From the NCBI GenBank assembly GCA_032718565.1, contig JAVGVS010000005.1:1-64000 (forward strand): 64,000 bases of DNA, given 5' to 3'. Source of the stretch: Distichodus sexfasciatus (lineage: Eukaryota; Chordata; Actinopteri; Characiformes; Distichodontidae). The notes beneath the pieces were generated by a model. That model did not search any database and was not told where the DNA came from. It saw nothing but the letters and a program-made list of their open reading frames with translations. This document shows positions 32,205 through 42,960 of the stretch, in pieces (the first letter of the stretch is position 1; each line of letters opens with the position of its first letter). The translations under genes and the position numbers were made by a program.

Positions 32205-32985
32205 ATAGGGTTGTTGAAATGAATCACACAATCAATGCCTCGATACGGTGTCAGACCATAATCGATTATATCATAACGACAGTGCTTGGTGATGTTCTGG
32301 TTGCGGCATAAAAATTCTAGTTAAAAAGAACATCCAGATGGTAACTATGGCTGCTCGATCTGTCATCCTTGCCCGTTCTGCATGCAGTGTAAAGTAATGT
32401 AGAAAAAATGATGACATGCTTGGTGACCAGGCGTCCCAACCTGCAAAAACTCATTTCAGGGAGGTCCCCCCGCCGCCGGCCAACCTACCATGCTTGCGCT
32501 GAAATCTGATTGGCTTATTTTGCTAAGTAAACCAATCAGGATGCCCTTTGTCTAGCACGGGCTACTTGAACGCAGTGATCCACACATACGCACGTTCTCT
32601 CACTCTCTCATTCCGTCGTGTGTGCGCTTCTCTCAAGTGGGCGATGCACGCGCAACTGTCTCGCGTGCAGGCTCTTGTTTGCTTGCTCTAGTTTCCAGGA
32701 TATTTTATTCAAATTGCGGGCATCAGGGAGCCGCTATCAATATGCGGGAGACTCCCGGAACTTCCGGGAGACTTGGGGTGTCTGGGTGATGCTTCGAGAT
32801 TTCGCTTTGCGTCGAATCGCTGAAATGATAATCGTAATCGACCCCAATCATTTACCATAACGTTCCATCCTAATTGCTGAACATTTCATTTCCGTCCTTG
32901 TGCCTGGTGTCAGATTTAAGCATGAAAACATCGAATATCGGCATCGGTCAATAATTCCCATATTGTGCAAGCCTAATTTAGACCA
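32205..32985. mobile_element. Composite of degraded DNA-transposon pieces
   Basis: Outer sequence begins ATAGGGTTGTTGAAATGAATCAC and ends CATATTGTGCAAGCCTA (TAGGCTTGCAC when reversed), a hAT-like pair. An inner unit runs from about 32428 (CCAGGCGTCCCAACCTGC) to about 32788 (GAGACTTGGGGTGTCTGG), whose ends are imperfect inverted repeats, with GTGA on both flanks. No transposase survives. Boundaries are tentative. Confidence 0.4.
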
Positions 32986-33206
32986 AGAGAGAGGATGACT
33001 TTTATATTCTGAGCTAAATTTCCAGGAGCTCGTTTAGCCACTTCCAGATTCCAATATACAATCTGCCGTATTCATTCTCACAAACCCAGCGGCACACGCA
33101 GGACTCACATTTCACTCCCAAAGACCTCTTTGCTGTCTCAAGTATGAACATGAGGCAGCTGGTGTCTGTAATGTTTTAAACATTAGATGTCTGACATGAG
33201 CTCACT

Positions 33207-33407
33207 GTGGATGTTGGCATTTACACCGCAAAGGCTCCTGGCTATGAAAATGAGCGCAGCACAGCTCTGGTTCAAAGTGCTAATACCCAATCTGGAGTGT
33301 TTGTACCAGTCTATGACTCCCAGTTTTTTCGTCCAAGTTTTGACGACTTCATAAAAAAAGTTCCAGCCCTCACTTCTTCCTTTGCAGTCATCGCAACCCG
33401 GCGCTGA
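33207..33407 (+). pseudogene. Possible relic of a multi-copy fish element protein
   Basis: A 66-codon frame containing YTAKAPGYENERSTALVQSA and SGVFVPVYDSQFF. The texture is protein-like, unlike the repeat frames around it. I have only an impression that this resembles an uncharacterised protein recurring in fish genomes and associated with mobile elements. I cannot name the family and there are no splice sites to make it an exon. Confidence 0.3.
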
Positions 33408-33449
33408 ACTGAAGCCTTACTGGACTCTTGTCAAAACGCCGTCGCGATT

Positions 33450-33650
33450 AGAGGGTGACGTCAGGGCGAAACCCGAGAAATATTTTTCTCCATTTCTCTT
33501 GCGCGTCAGTAAAACCTCCGAAAAATAAATATATAAAGCATTCAGCGTTGACAGTGAAGTTTGGAAGCGGGTTGGTGCGGAGTTGGCTGCGGCCCGCGGT
33601 CCTGCCAGGACCAGATCCAACAGAACAAACAAAGCGGCGAACGTGAGTGA
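33450..33650 (+). promoter_or_regulatory. Promoter-like arrangement (CRE, TATA, 5' splice site)
   Basis: A perfect palindromic CRE TGACGTCA (33456-33463) is followed 67 bp later by TATATAAAG (33530-33538), then a GC-rich CpG-containing stretch (33560-33640) that ends in a consensus donor GTGAGT (33643-33648). This could be a promoter with a short first exon for a plus-strand, probably non-coding, transcript. No downstream exon is seen, so confidence is low. Confidence 0.28.
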
Positions 33651-35585
33651 AAAAGTAGAGCTGCTGCCCACCATCGACCCACAAAGACCCTCCGGGACGG
33701 CAGCCACGTTACTGCAGGGCAGTCTCAAAACACACACACACACAAACACACACACTGATCCATTAGTGTCTGCAAGCGGCATGTGGAACAGAGAAAGACG
33801 CTGATCGCGGGAATTGATCGATGTGTGTATTGATCAGCTGGGTTGAGGTCTCTGCCTCATACAGTAACTTCAGGAATGTGCGTGTGTTTGTGTGTGTGTC
33901 TAATGGAAAAAGTCAGTCTCCGCAGCGACATTGTTATTCGAACAACAGAAATATCTAGACCATTCCGTTCCAAAAATCTAATTGTTTTTTTTTTCCCCCA
34001 AATCAGCTTCCAAAATTTGCGGCTTGGACAGTGCTTGGTGTGTGTGTGTGTGTGTGAGTATATGTTTGGATGCAGGGTATTTGCCCAGATCATGTTTTAT
34101 TGTATTAAAAAAAGGGAGGTAAAAGTGCATTTATTAACCGTGACCCTCCACTCGGTATTGATTCGAAGTGCGTATTGAATTCGCCAGTGCTGCACTTACT
34201 TAAAAGTCCACAACCTGTATTCTGATACGGGACGTTTATCGAATGAAGAAAAAAATCAGGAAGCCATAACTGTTTATTACAGTAAAGTTTTGCAGGATAT
34301 TGATTGCATATGCGGTCATGCTGAATACATGCTGCAGGTCAGTGAGCAGTGTATCATTCGTGGTGTGTGTGCGCGTGTGTGTGTGACATTCAGAGCTAAA
34401 AATACTGTGTTTTAATTATTGGAACAGAAACAAGCCGTGACGTTACGCTGATACCGCACCTAAAATCCATGACAAAAATCCATGAGCCCGTCTTGCTAGT
34501 CGCCCCATTGCCTCTCATCCACTTTTTGCCACATGGGTGGAGAGACCCTTTATCACTGGTAAATATGTTTCATTATTATTTCATACTGATGGAGCATCTT
34601 TACAGTAAAAGCAAACATGTCCTGTTTTAAACAACAAACGGGATGTGCTCTAGTGGTCAGAATGCTCCTTTTCTGGACCAAGAGGTCATGGCTTTGAATT
34701 TCTGCAATATTCCAAAAAAAATTACAATTTTTAGATTTCAGATTTTTTTTTAACCATATGGCATATAGAGCTCTATTTAGAAAGAAAGGCTTTCAAAAAA
34801 AAATGCAGGTGATTTGCATAAAAAAATAAAAACCACTAACTACCGCAATTATGTGAGAAGTACGTAGCATGAGGCAAACCAGTACATTTCCACTTCAATC
34901 TTTGCGCCATCACGCCAGTGTGCCGTGTGCAGCATATGTATGTGTATGTGTGTGTGCACCTGGGCTGACCTCTCTGCAGGCTGGACGGAGCCAAAAGCGG
35001 CAGAGCCAGTAAAAACAGAGCTGGACGTTGCATGCGTGTGCTAGAGCATGATGGGATACAGAACACTCTCTCTTCTCTGTTTCACTCTCTCTCTCTTTTC
35101 CTTCCCCTGCCCCATTCTGTCTGTCCCAGACTTGCTTCTTTTCTGCTTGCATATATACAGTATATATATAAATGGCAGAATATGCAAACAGACAGACAAA
35201 CACTCGTGTGTGTGTGTGTGTGGGTGGGTGGGTGGAATCGTGAGGTTGTTGGCCGTGTTTGGACAGGAACGCTGGGAGCTGAGGGCAGGCTGACATCTAA
35301 ATTACACTCACATTAAGATTGACTCACACTGCTCAGAACCAAGAGCAGAGCGGATGCAGACACACACGCATGCTTCTGCTGAGAACTGTACACTTTCTAA
35401 AAACTCACACACTCAAAAAGAGAGCGGAGTGAACCATGGGAACCATAAAGCTCAGACATAAAACAGCAAGAGTTAGGGAAAAAACCTACACATAAAAAAA
35501 ACTTTCAAAAAAGCGTTTCACGGTTTTTATTGCATCAGCCTGTTCTACACTACAAATAAAAGACCTTTACTCTCTTTCACACACA
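33651..35585. other. Upstream sequence; one tRNA-like SINE head
   Basis: CA (33730-33755), TG (33885-33900, 34038-34056, 34365-34383), CT (35075-35100), TG (35203-35221). GATGTGCTCTAGTGGTCAGAATGC...TGGCTTTGAATTTC at about 34641-34702 looks like a degraded tRNA-derived head without a body. No coding exon. Confidence 0.45.
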
Positions 35586-35589
35586 CACT

Positions 35590-35935
35590 CTCTCTCTGAA
35601 TAAGTCAAGACGCTGGTGCGATGTCGCTGATGAGTTAGCACTAATCGGTCGTGTCACAGCGCTGCTCTTCCTGTGAACTCGGCGCCTGAGAAACTTCCAG
35701 ATGGAGGTAAGGCCCTCCTTTCTCGCCACCACCACCACCCTCCCCCGTGGAGACTTCCCGCCTCGCGACGGCCGATAAATCAATGAGGACAGTGTTTTCC
35801 ACCGGCTAATTGTTTGAGCGGCGTAAGGTCATTTGCTGGCGCGGCTAAAATGCGCCGTTAGCTACGGCGCCGGCACCTAATTGACAACATGCCGGATAGA
35901 GAGGGGAAATAATCTGCTCCTAGTGTGCAACGTGA
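35590..35935. promoter_or_regulatory. Candidate conserved non-coding element
   Basis: A GC-richer unique block with GGCCGATAAATCAATGAGGAC, GGCTAATTGTTTGAGCGGCG, AAGGTCATTTGCTGG, TAAAATGCGCCGTTAGC and CACCTAATTGACA. Nuclear-receptor half-site, homeodomain and POU-like words lie within 150 bp. Inference from composition and motif density. Confidence 0.35.
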
Positions 35936-36487
35936 CTCCTGACCTGATGAAAAGGAGGGAAAGGAGAGACAGAAAGCCGGAGAGAGGAAAACAGAAAGAA
36001 CGAGAGAGAGAGAAAGAGAGAGAAAAACGTGTGCGTGCTATAGGATGCGTATCAGACTGCCGAGAAGAAAGAAAGCAGAGAAAAAAAAACTGATTGTGGC
36101 CCGTGCTCTCTCTCTCTCTCTCTCTCTTTCATTCAGCTCCGAAGTGCAATTTTCTTTTACAGATTTTAACAGACATATTTGAAGCCTCTGAATCAACCAC
36201 TTCTACACAGAACCTGCTCTAAAAAAATTACAACACAGTCATTTCCTGAGAAAAACTGATGGCATAGCTCCTAATAAAAGAATACACTGCCAAACTGTCC
36301 ATCGTCACACACTCCATCATTATCATCATCATCATCATCGTCATCATCACTCGTTCTGCCTTTCCTGTTCCAACACATCTGCACTACTTCATCAGAAGCT
36401 GTACAACGAAGCTCGCATGATGAGAAAATGCTTCCCACTCGACAGATCAGCTTCGGTTAAGTGGAGGAGTTTGAAGTGGTTTGAAGG
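35936..36487. other. GA block, CT array and unique sequence
   Basis: Purine-rich (35950-36090), CT (36105-36128), (CAT)n near 36320-36350, otherwise unique. No gene is seen. Confidence 0.5.
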
Positions 36488-36625
36488 GGCAGTTGGTAGC
36501 ATAACGGTTCGCCCCGCGACTGGAAGGTTGCCCGTTCAAATCCTGGGCCGCTAAAGGTACCACCGAGGTACTCATGAAAAAGATACCGTCCCTAGGCACT
36601 GCTCCCCAAGTGCTGCCCAAGCCTG
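36488..36625 (+). mobile_element. SINE family 1, 3'-truncated, good pol III boxes
   Basis: The cleanest head in the window: A box TAGCATAACGG (36497-36507) fits TRGYNNARNGG, and GTTCAAATCC (36534-36543) fits the B box, 27 bp apart. The body GGTACCACCGAGGTACTCATG and CACTGCTCCCCAAGTGCTGCCC follows, then homology stops. Confidence 0.85.
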
Positions 36626-37079
36626 AAGCTTTTCACCACGTCTAGTTTTGGGATATAGATGTGGCATCCGGCGCTTTCGCAAAACAACATTACAAAAGAG
36701 GCCTGAGTGAAATAAAGGCACAAATAAGGTGATGGAGGGAAGGAAAAAGGGAGGATGGAAAATAATCTCATCCACAAAAGGAGGGGAAAAAAGAACCTCT
36801 GTACGAGACGTACTTCTAAAAGAATTAAACCAGCGCAACACGTCTTATCGTGTTTTATCTGGCTGAAGTGAGTGATGGCAACAAATCCTCACAGCCATAG
36901 TCATCTTTCACAAGAAGTCAGAGACCTGTAACAAATAAACATGTGACGAAATTATGATGAAAAACCCAAATAGAATCTGCAAAGGGCCGTAATCACAAAA
37001 CTCGAGCGTGAAAACCTACAGCGCCGCAAACCAGGCAGCGTTTTAGGGACAGCTGTTCAACACCGGGAGCTGCTTTATT
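36626..37079. other. Unique sequence, no gene seen
   Basis: Moderately AT-rich. Frames on both strands are short and lack domains. Confidence 0.4.
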
Positions 37080-37405
37080 CTTGCTATTCAGGCTTGTGTT
37101 CCAACGTCGAGGCACGAGATGCAAGTGTCCAACTTCACCAGCGCTTTATTTCGAGTTCGGCCAAACAAGACGAAGAACGGCACGAGGGCCACATTCAAAG
37201 AGGCGGTAAGAGTTCAGCGAGGCAAACGAACGAAACGGGGGAACAAAAGAGCCAGAAACTACCGGCTGAGGCTGGTGAACTCATGAAGGGGGAGACGCAG
37301 GTGAAAACAATAATGAGACAAAAGGGGAAGAACAAAGCAGCGGATCAGGGCCGAGACGCCGTCGCCATGGCCACAGCAGACAGAGCACAAAATATTAAAG
37401 ATAGC
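37080..37405 (-). mobile_element. Possible LTR fragment
   Basis: On the minus strand: GTCTCATTATTGTTTTCACCTGCGTCTCC, a GC-rich middle, then GAAATAAAGCGCTGGTGAAG with an AATAAA polyadenylation-type signal. This layout resembles fish Gypsy-type LTRs such as the better defined one at 38936-39261. No TG/CA ends or target duplication were confirmed. The 104-codon plus-strand frame is its antisense. Confidence 0.35.
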
Positions 37406-38515
37406 TGAAGACAGAGGAAAGTAAAACGGCTAAAAGAATGTAAAAAAAAAACGATAAATATTGAAAGATAATGGTAATGTAGGAAAGTTTATTGTCACTT
37501 AAACTCTACGTGGGCCCAGATGGAAATCCTCCAATATTATAAGATGATCATGCGTCTTAAATTACTGAAGAACAACAGACAAAACACACACACATCTTCT
37601 GTACAGTGGAGGTAAGTGAGAATCTCTTGAAGGTATCACAGGAGGTACCTGATCTCATCTCAGCATGAGTACCTGTTTACCGTGGGTGTTATAATGCAGC
37701 CGCAGTGTGTTTCCCAAAGCTACCCACCCATTTCCAAAAGAAAAGTAAACCAGCATTGTCTCCGTACTGCATGATCCATTTACAGACGAGGATCACACTG
37801 TTCCAGACTACAAGTGTGTGTCTGTGTGTTTGTGTTTTGTGTTTGTGTGTGTGTGTGTGTGAATGTATTCAGTCAGAAAAAAATGTTCCCATGTTTTTTC
37901 TGTCTTTTATGGGACAATCAGGTCCTCACAATCACCTAAAAACCTGCACACACACACACATACACACTTGCAGACACACACGCAGTCCCCTGCTGGGCAT
38001 GCGACCCCTGAGTCAGCACAGTGTCCACGGTTCAGTCTGATTTTCGGTGGTGTTTTCTGCCTCTAATCTCTCTCTCTCGTTCTCCCGACATGCAGACGGA
38101 CAGCAGCTAAGGTGGAAATCCCCTCATTATAACGTATGCACAATGTCAGTCATACTAATCTCTCTGCTGCTGCTTTGTTTAGTATTACAGTAATCCCAGA
38201 GACAACCTGACGCTCTGAACCCAAACCAATACGCCTGCCGGCATATTTCAGGTGTACGACAATCTGCGTCCTTTCCATGCTGTGGTACAGTACTTTGCAG
38301 TTTCAGTATGAGTGGGAAACGTTGAGGTACGGCGTCGTTTTCCATCTTAAAGAGTGCTAAGCGGGTTTGAAGTCATCTCAGGCCAGCGTAGTAGAACATG
38401 ACAAAACAGAGACAGACACTTACAGAAAAGAGTGTAGGGACTGGCAGCGCAAAGACTGTGGAAGAGAAACTTGGGGAAATACTTAGAGCACAGCTGAGAG
38501 TAAAGTAAAGCACAG
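37406..38515. other. Upstream sequence, no gene seen
   Basis: TG (37815-37860), CA (37949-37985), CT (38070-38078). The stretch 38110-38350 is unique and slightly GC-richer, with no splice-bounded frame. Confidence 0.45.
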
Positions 38516-38523
38516 TTGACAAC

Positions 38524-39322
38524 TAGGGCTGTGCAAAAACAATCGATACATCAATATATCGCAATATTTCCTTTCACGATGGATTTCTAGCTCCAAAAAT
38601 CGATATCTCTGAGAGGGAGAATCATGCACCACAAGCAGCCTCAGACAACTGACTGGGCGCTTTAAGTTCTTATTTTCAATCTTATGCACTTTATCTTAAC
38701 GTTTTTTGGTGTCCACTAGTTCAGTGTGTTAAAATGCTAAGACAATAAAGTTAAAATTCAGTTCTGAGTTGTTTTGGCTGAATTATTAATGTAATGTGAT
38801 TGATTAAGACCACCCAGATCGTACACAGCAACTTGTATTTCAGCTCTGTTTTTACATTTTCAGTGAACTGTAGAATATCACAATATATCGCAATATGTAT
38901 AGTATCGCAGTATATCGTGACATAATCGTATCGTGTGTAACGACCGGCGGGTGAACCCAAACGCAGAGTAAATTGGGGTAAATTGGCAAAATCCAAATCG
39001 CCAGCAGCAGAGGGGTAGTCCAAAAACAGAGAGCAAGGGTCAAAACGGAGACACAAGGAGCACTAGGCATGACAATACTTCGCAAAGAATGGTGGCACAT
39101 GAAAGGCCTCATATAACGGTTCTGTGAAAGTAATTGGCTAGAATTCTGGTGACGGTGCTCTGGTAAACTGAGGTCGTTGTGAAGGTCTGGAACTGGAGTC
39201 CTGGTCAGATGGCCTTTCTGGTGAGGTGGATTCCTCCCTCGGTCTGGGCTGGGATCTTACATCGTGACCCATGCATCGTGACATGTATCGTATCGTGAGG
39301 TCCTTGCCAATACCCACCCCTA
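38524..39322. mobile_element. hAT-type MITE carrying a solo LTR
   Basis: Starts TAGGGCTGTGCAA and ends, reversed, TAGGGGTGGGTATTGG. The 8-bp duplication TTGACAAC flanks it exactly (38516-38523 and 39323-39330), the hAT signature. The interior is rich in ATCGATA/TATCG words. Without the 326-bp LTR and its 5-bp duplication the element would be about 468 bp. It is non-autonomous. Confidence 0.9.
38936..39261 (-). mobile_element. Solo LTR with 5-bp target duplication
   Basis: A 326-bp unit with ends TGTAA...TTACA, bounded by TCGTG on both sides (38931-38935 and 39262-39266). On the minus strand it contains GTTATATGAGGCC (TATA-like) and a CT/TTTGG-rich 3' part ending GTTTGGGTTCACCCGCC, as in fish Gypsy-type LTRs. 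No internal retroelement sequence remains, so it is a recombination product. Confidence 0.85.
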
Positions 39323-39330
39323 TTGACAAC

Positions 39331-39445
39331 GCTGAAGAGAGAGCGATGTTGTAAAGAAATAGCAGTGAGCTGAACTGGCTTGTCCAAAAAGCCAATTAAA
39401 TGACATCAACATCGAACACGATTAAATACCTTGATATTTTAAGAG
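39331..39445. other. Short unique spacer
   Basis: Unique sequence between the hAT element and a SINE. Nothing recognised. Confidence 0.4.
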
Positions 39446-39662
39446 TGTGATTATTTGTCATTGTGAACACAGCGACAAAATGTGACCTGTGTATTTGATC
39501 CATTCATGAAGGACCACAGGGCAGCATTTTGGCAAACTCCGAGGAAGCAGTGCTTGGGGTCAGTACCTTGCGTCATAAGCCCCTCAGTAGTACCTTCAAT
39601 GGTCCCGGGACTGTCCCAATCACAGGGCCAACTCCCTAAACGTAACAATACCAACTGCCCCA
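39446..39662 (-). mobile_element. SINE family 1, full length
   Basis: Minus strand: GGGGCAGTTGGTATTGTTACG head, GGGAGTTGGCCCTGTGATTGGG, body with GGTACTACTGAGGGGCTTATGACG and CAAATACACAGGTCAC, tail TTCACAATGACAAATAATCAC. It lies back-to-back with a family-2 SINE at 39682. Confidence 0.8.
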
Positions 39663-39681
39663 CCTGCGACCTCGTTATATT

Positions 39682-40020
39682 CACTAATTCATTTGTTAAT
39701 TATCTTAACCACTTAATCTCAGTCAGGGTAGCGGAGACCGGAGCCTAACCCAGAACTACGGCGGCAAGGCGGCTACGTCGCCAACACACCGCAGGTCACA
39801 CACACTCACAAAATACACTCCTTCACACATATGGGGGAAATTAAGAGTCACCAATCAACCTACAATGCATGCTTATGGACTGTGGAAACCGGAGCACCCG
39901 GAGAAAACCCACACGAATCCAGCTAGAGCACACAAACACAAACGCAAAAAGACCCCACGGCCGACCCAGGGATTGAACCCAAGACCTCCTTGCTCCTTGC
40001 GACACTGCTAACCACTGTCT
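39682..40020 (-). mobile_element. SINE family 2, near full length
   Basis: Minus strand: GTGGTTAGCAGTGTCGC head with a B box GGTTCAATCCC, TTGTGTGCTCTAGCTGGATTC, TTTTCTCCGGGTGCTCCGG, AATTTCCCC body and an AACAAATGAATTAGTG tail. It is more diverged than the copies at 12370 and 53727. Confidence 0.78.
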
Positions 40021-40355
40021 GGCACATAATACTATTTTGTCTACCCTAAATATTTCGCTTACTCTGCCCACATTTTAGGATAAGTTCTCGGACCGGACCA
40101 AGTTTTGGGGCATGGTTTAGAGCTGATCTGTGGCCCTTGAACCGTGTGTGTTTTTTTAGAGGGAAAACATGGCTTTGGTTCCAAATTGGGAATCGGCACC
40201 CACACCAGTGCAGCGCTGCTGTGTGTACTCTCTTGTAGTGTGTTTACACTGACCAATACACACTCCCTTTCACTTCCTGGTTACCTTAACTGTAGGGAGG
40301 CCAGAAAAGTTACAGATACGTGGCTACAGTACAGTACACTTGTGAACCATGTGAA
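40021..40355. other. Unique sequence
   Basis: No repeat family or exon recognised between two SINEs. Confidence 0.4.
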
Positions 40356-40356
40356 C

Positions 40357-40490
40357 ACTTATACGTTTACGGCATTTAGCAGACGCTCTTATCCGCAGTG
40401 ATTTCCTAATTTCAGGGACAGTTTCCCTGGAGCAACTTGAGGTTAAGGGTCTTGCTCAGGGGCCCAGCACTGGAATTCGAACCCCCTTTT
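40357..40490 (-). mobile_element. SINE family 3, head-truncated
   Basis: Tail TACGGCATTTAGCAGACGCTCTTATCC, body GGTTAAGGGTCTTGCTCAGGGGCC and B box (GGGGTTCGAATTCC when reversed). The A-box end is missing. Confidence 0.8.
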
Positions 40491-40826
40491 TGGGAATCGT
40501 TTGAATGTCAACTCAAGGATTTAGTCACAACATCCCCAGCAATAATGCTGACATTTGAACCCACATGTGCAGAGCGCAACATATTGGCATATTGCTTTTG
40601 AAAAACCTAAACCACACCACACAGTAGAAAAGCACCTTCTCAAACATCTCGGCAGGTTAGTGCAGTGTGAGTGTGTGTGAGGCGGGCTGCCCACATGGCC
40701 CATATGTACGCAGTGTGTAGAGCGGCAACGTTTCTAAAGATTCCATCCGGTGGTAGCGGACTTGCACATGTCTATTCACACTGAATGGGGCTCTGGGGTC
40801 ACCTCTGCAGCTGTAACAGTTATAGA

Positions 40827-40858
<32 letters not shown>

Positions 40859-40959
40859 TCATGTTTCTTCTCCCCCTAGGGTAGCACTGCCTTACTGTGG
40901 CTTTTTGCCAGCCTGGGTCAAATAGTACCAGAGGCAGATCTCTCTCCCACTCGTTCTCA

Positions 40960-41003
<44 letters not shown>

Positions 41004-42295
41004 TATCAACAATCACTCACTCACTCACGCTATTATACACACCGTCACACACACATTAAACTTTGAGGCCATCTTCAAACATGCCACATTTACAACACGC
41101 TTTTTCGCTGAGTTAATTACTGACAAAACAATCAATTAACACCTATTCAGTATGCAAGGCGCTCCAGTCCTGAACCCTGCCTGAACCACTTCACACACAC
41201 ACACACACACACACACTAAATATGTCAGCGCTCTGACGGTGATCTCATGTACCCAACCTCCCCCACACACACGTATAAATAAACGCCGCTTTCCCGCAGC
41301 GCGACTCCTCACCGAGGCCAAAAAGCCCAGCTGGGATCTGGAGCTCCAACATGGTTGTACAGGTGAGGTCAGCGTGACTGTGGATACAGACTTAGACTTG
41401 GCCTAGTGTGTTAGGTAAAGCTAAACCGAGCCTAACCTACCACCGGAAGTTGATCCTGGAGGAAGATGTGACCCTTTTCTTACCATATGAACATATACAT
41501 GTGGACATATGGCCAACAAGCTGCTTCACTACAAGCTCATGCCATCCGTCATATTTTTTTCATTTTTGCCTTTCAAATATGAGTGAAAAAATGGTTGCAG
41601 AAAGGTTTTTATTAGTGACTTTTTTAAAAAAAAAGTTTTTTAAAATTTAGTAATTAAATGTTTGTCAACAACAAACTTTTTGGCACTTGACCACTTTTTA
41701 AATTTCTTTATTTTTTCTGATTAAACAAAACGAGAACACTTTCCACACTTTATTTTCCACTTTGATCTAAAGTGTTTCGTGTTTATTTAATGCTTCAAAT
41801 AATGCTTCTCAAATTTCGAATATACATTTTTGTAAGCCAGTGCTTGGCTAAGATCGGACTGCCGGTTGCCTTACATTACACATTTCAAATCAAGTCCTTT
41901 TAAAACGCTCAGACGTATGCAAAAAAGTGTTTGAAAGAAAATGCAGAATTGGCCTCCAGTGCTGCGGAACGGTGTGCACGTGTGACGGCGTGCCGCTGCG
42001 TTACCGAGGCTATACTCTTATCATGTGACGCACACATGGTGTGTATGAAGTTGTAATGAATGTTAATGGAGCTGGAACACGCAGCGGGTCAACCAGAAAT
42101 TGGAGCGAGACGAAGGAAGCTTGTTTTAAATAACAATTGTTATGAAGATGGTGATGACCCGCACCATCTGTCCCTCTCTCTCTCGCAATCCCACCCACCC
42201 ATTAACACACACACACACATACACACATGAGAGAGAAACAGAGAGAGAGAGAGGGGGGTGGAGGGAGAGAGGCTCTTTTCGGGGTTCAGGTTGGT
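40491..42295. other. Upstream sequence; TG, CT and CA arrays
   Basis: TG (40827-40852), CT then CA (40961-41001), CA (41193-41215), AT-rich unique sequence (41560-41860), CA and GA arrays (42206-42262). GC-richer unique pieces at 41230-41400 and 41940-42050 show no exon. Confidence 0.45.
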
Positions 42296-42299
42296 GCTG

Positions 42300-42960
42300 A
42301 TAGAGAGCTCTCGTCACTCTGAAGTTGATTATGTTAATGGCGGATGATTGCGACGTTGTAAACCTTGTTTTTTTCCCCCCCTTTAATTGCTCATCAGTGC
42401 ATTTCGTTTCGAGGCTGATTTCACATCCTGCTCGTGTGGCACATAAACCGACCTCTGATGAGGGACACGCATTTATCATTTTCAATTTCACCTTCCCTCC
42501 CAAAAAATCTCTTGAGCGGAAGGAGAACGCTGGTAAACTCGGGAGGCCAAAAATCGTTTCCTGGAGTATTTCTGGAGCCGTCAGCCGCAGACGAAGCCGC
42601 GGCTGCTGCCGACGCTGCCGTTTTTGGCTGCGGTCGCAGACACGGTTGACGCAAAGCAGATTCGATCTGTAATAAAATGGGGAGACAAACCAGGCGCCGC
42701 TACGACAAGCAGCAGCTCCCAAGCTGATCTAAAATCAGTTTTGCCGTCACTCCCTCCGATATCGGGCCCAATAATCAGCGCAGGCCAAGTGACTCAGATC
42801 AGCCACTTTAACCAGCAGCTGGAGGGCATTGGGGCTGGAAGAGGACCACATCTTAAGAGAGCGACGCCATTACCGCTTAGCGCTAATCTTGCAGATGGAA
42901 CACACACGCCACAGCCGCGGGGTTAGAGCTCCGGCCTCAGCGCTAAAAAGGCGAGTTCGT
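42300..42960. promoter_or_regulatory. Candidate long conserved non-coding block
   Basis: About 650 bp of repeat-free, intermediate-to-high GC sequence. Notable words: AGTTGATTATGTTAATGG, CTTTAATTGCTCATCAGTGCATTTCG, CACATAAACCGACC, GCATTTATCATTTTCAATTTC and CCACTTTAACCAGCAGCTGGAGG, with TTACCGCTTAGCGCTAATCTTGCAG at the right. Frames are open by chance (GC content) but mutually inconsistent and lack splice context. It is the best-sized enhancer candidate in the window by composition. Confidence 0.38.

Noticed and set aside
36488..36560. Possible functional tRNA gene
   Set aside because: A and B boxes are present, but the sequence continues as a SINE body and lacks a cloverleaf with paired acceptor stem by eye.
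37094..37408. 104-codon plus-strand frame
   Set aside because: Likely antisense of an LTR-like fragment; composition K/E/Q-rich without a domain.
42126..42722. 198-codon minus-strand frame
   Set aside because: Runs through CA/GA arrays and a candidate non-coding element; no domain or exon borders.
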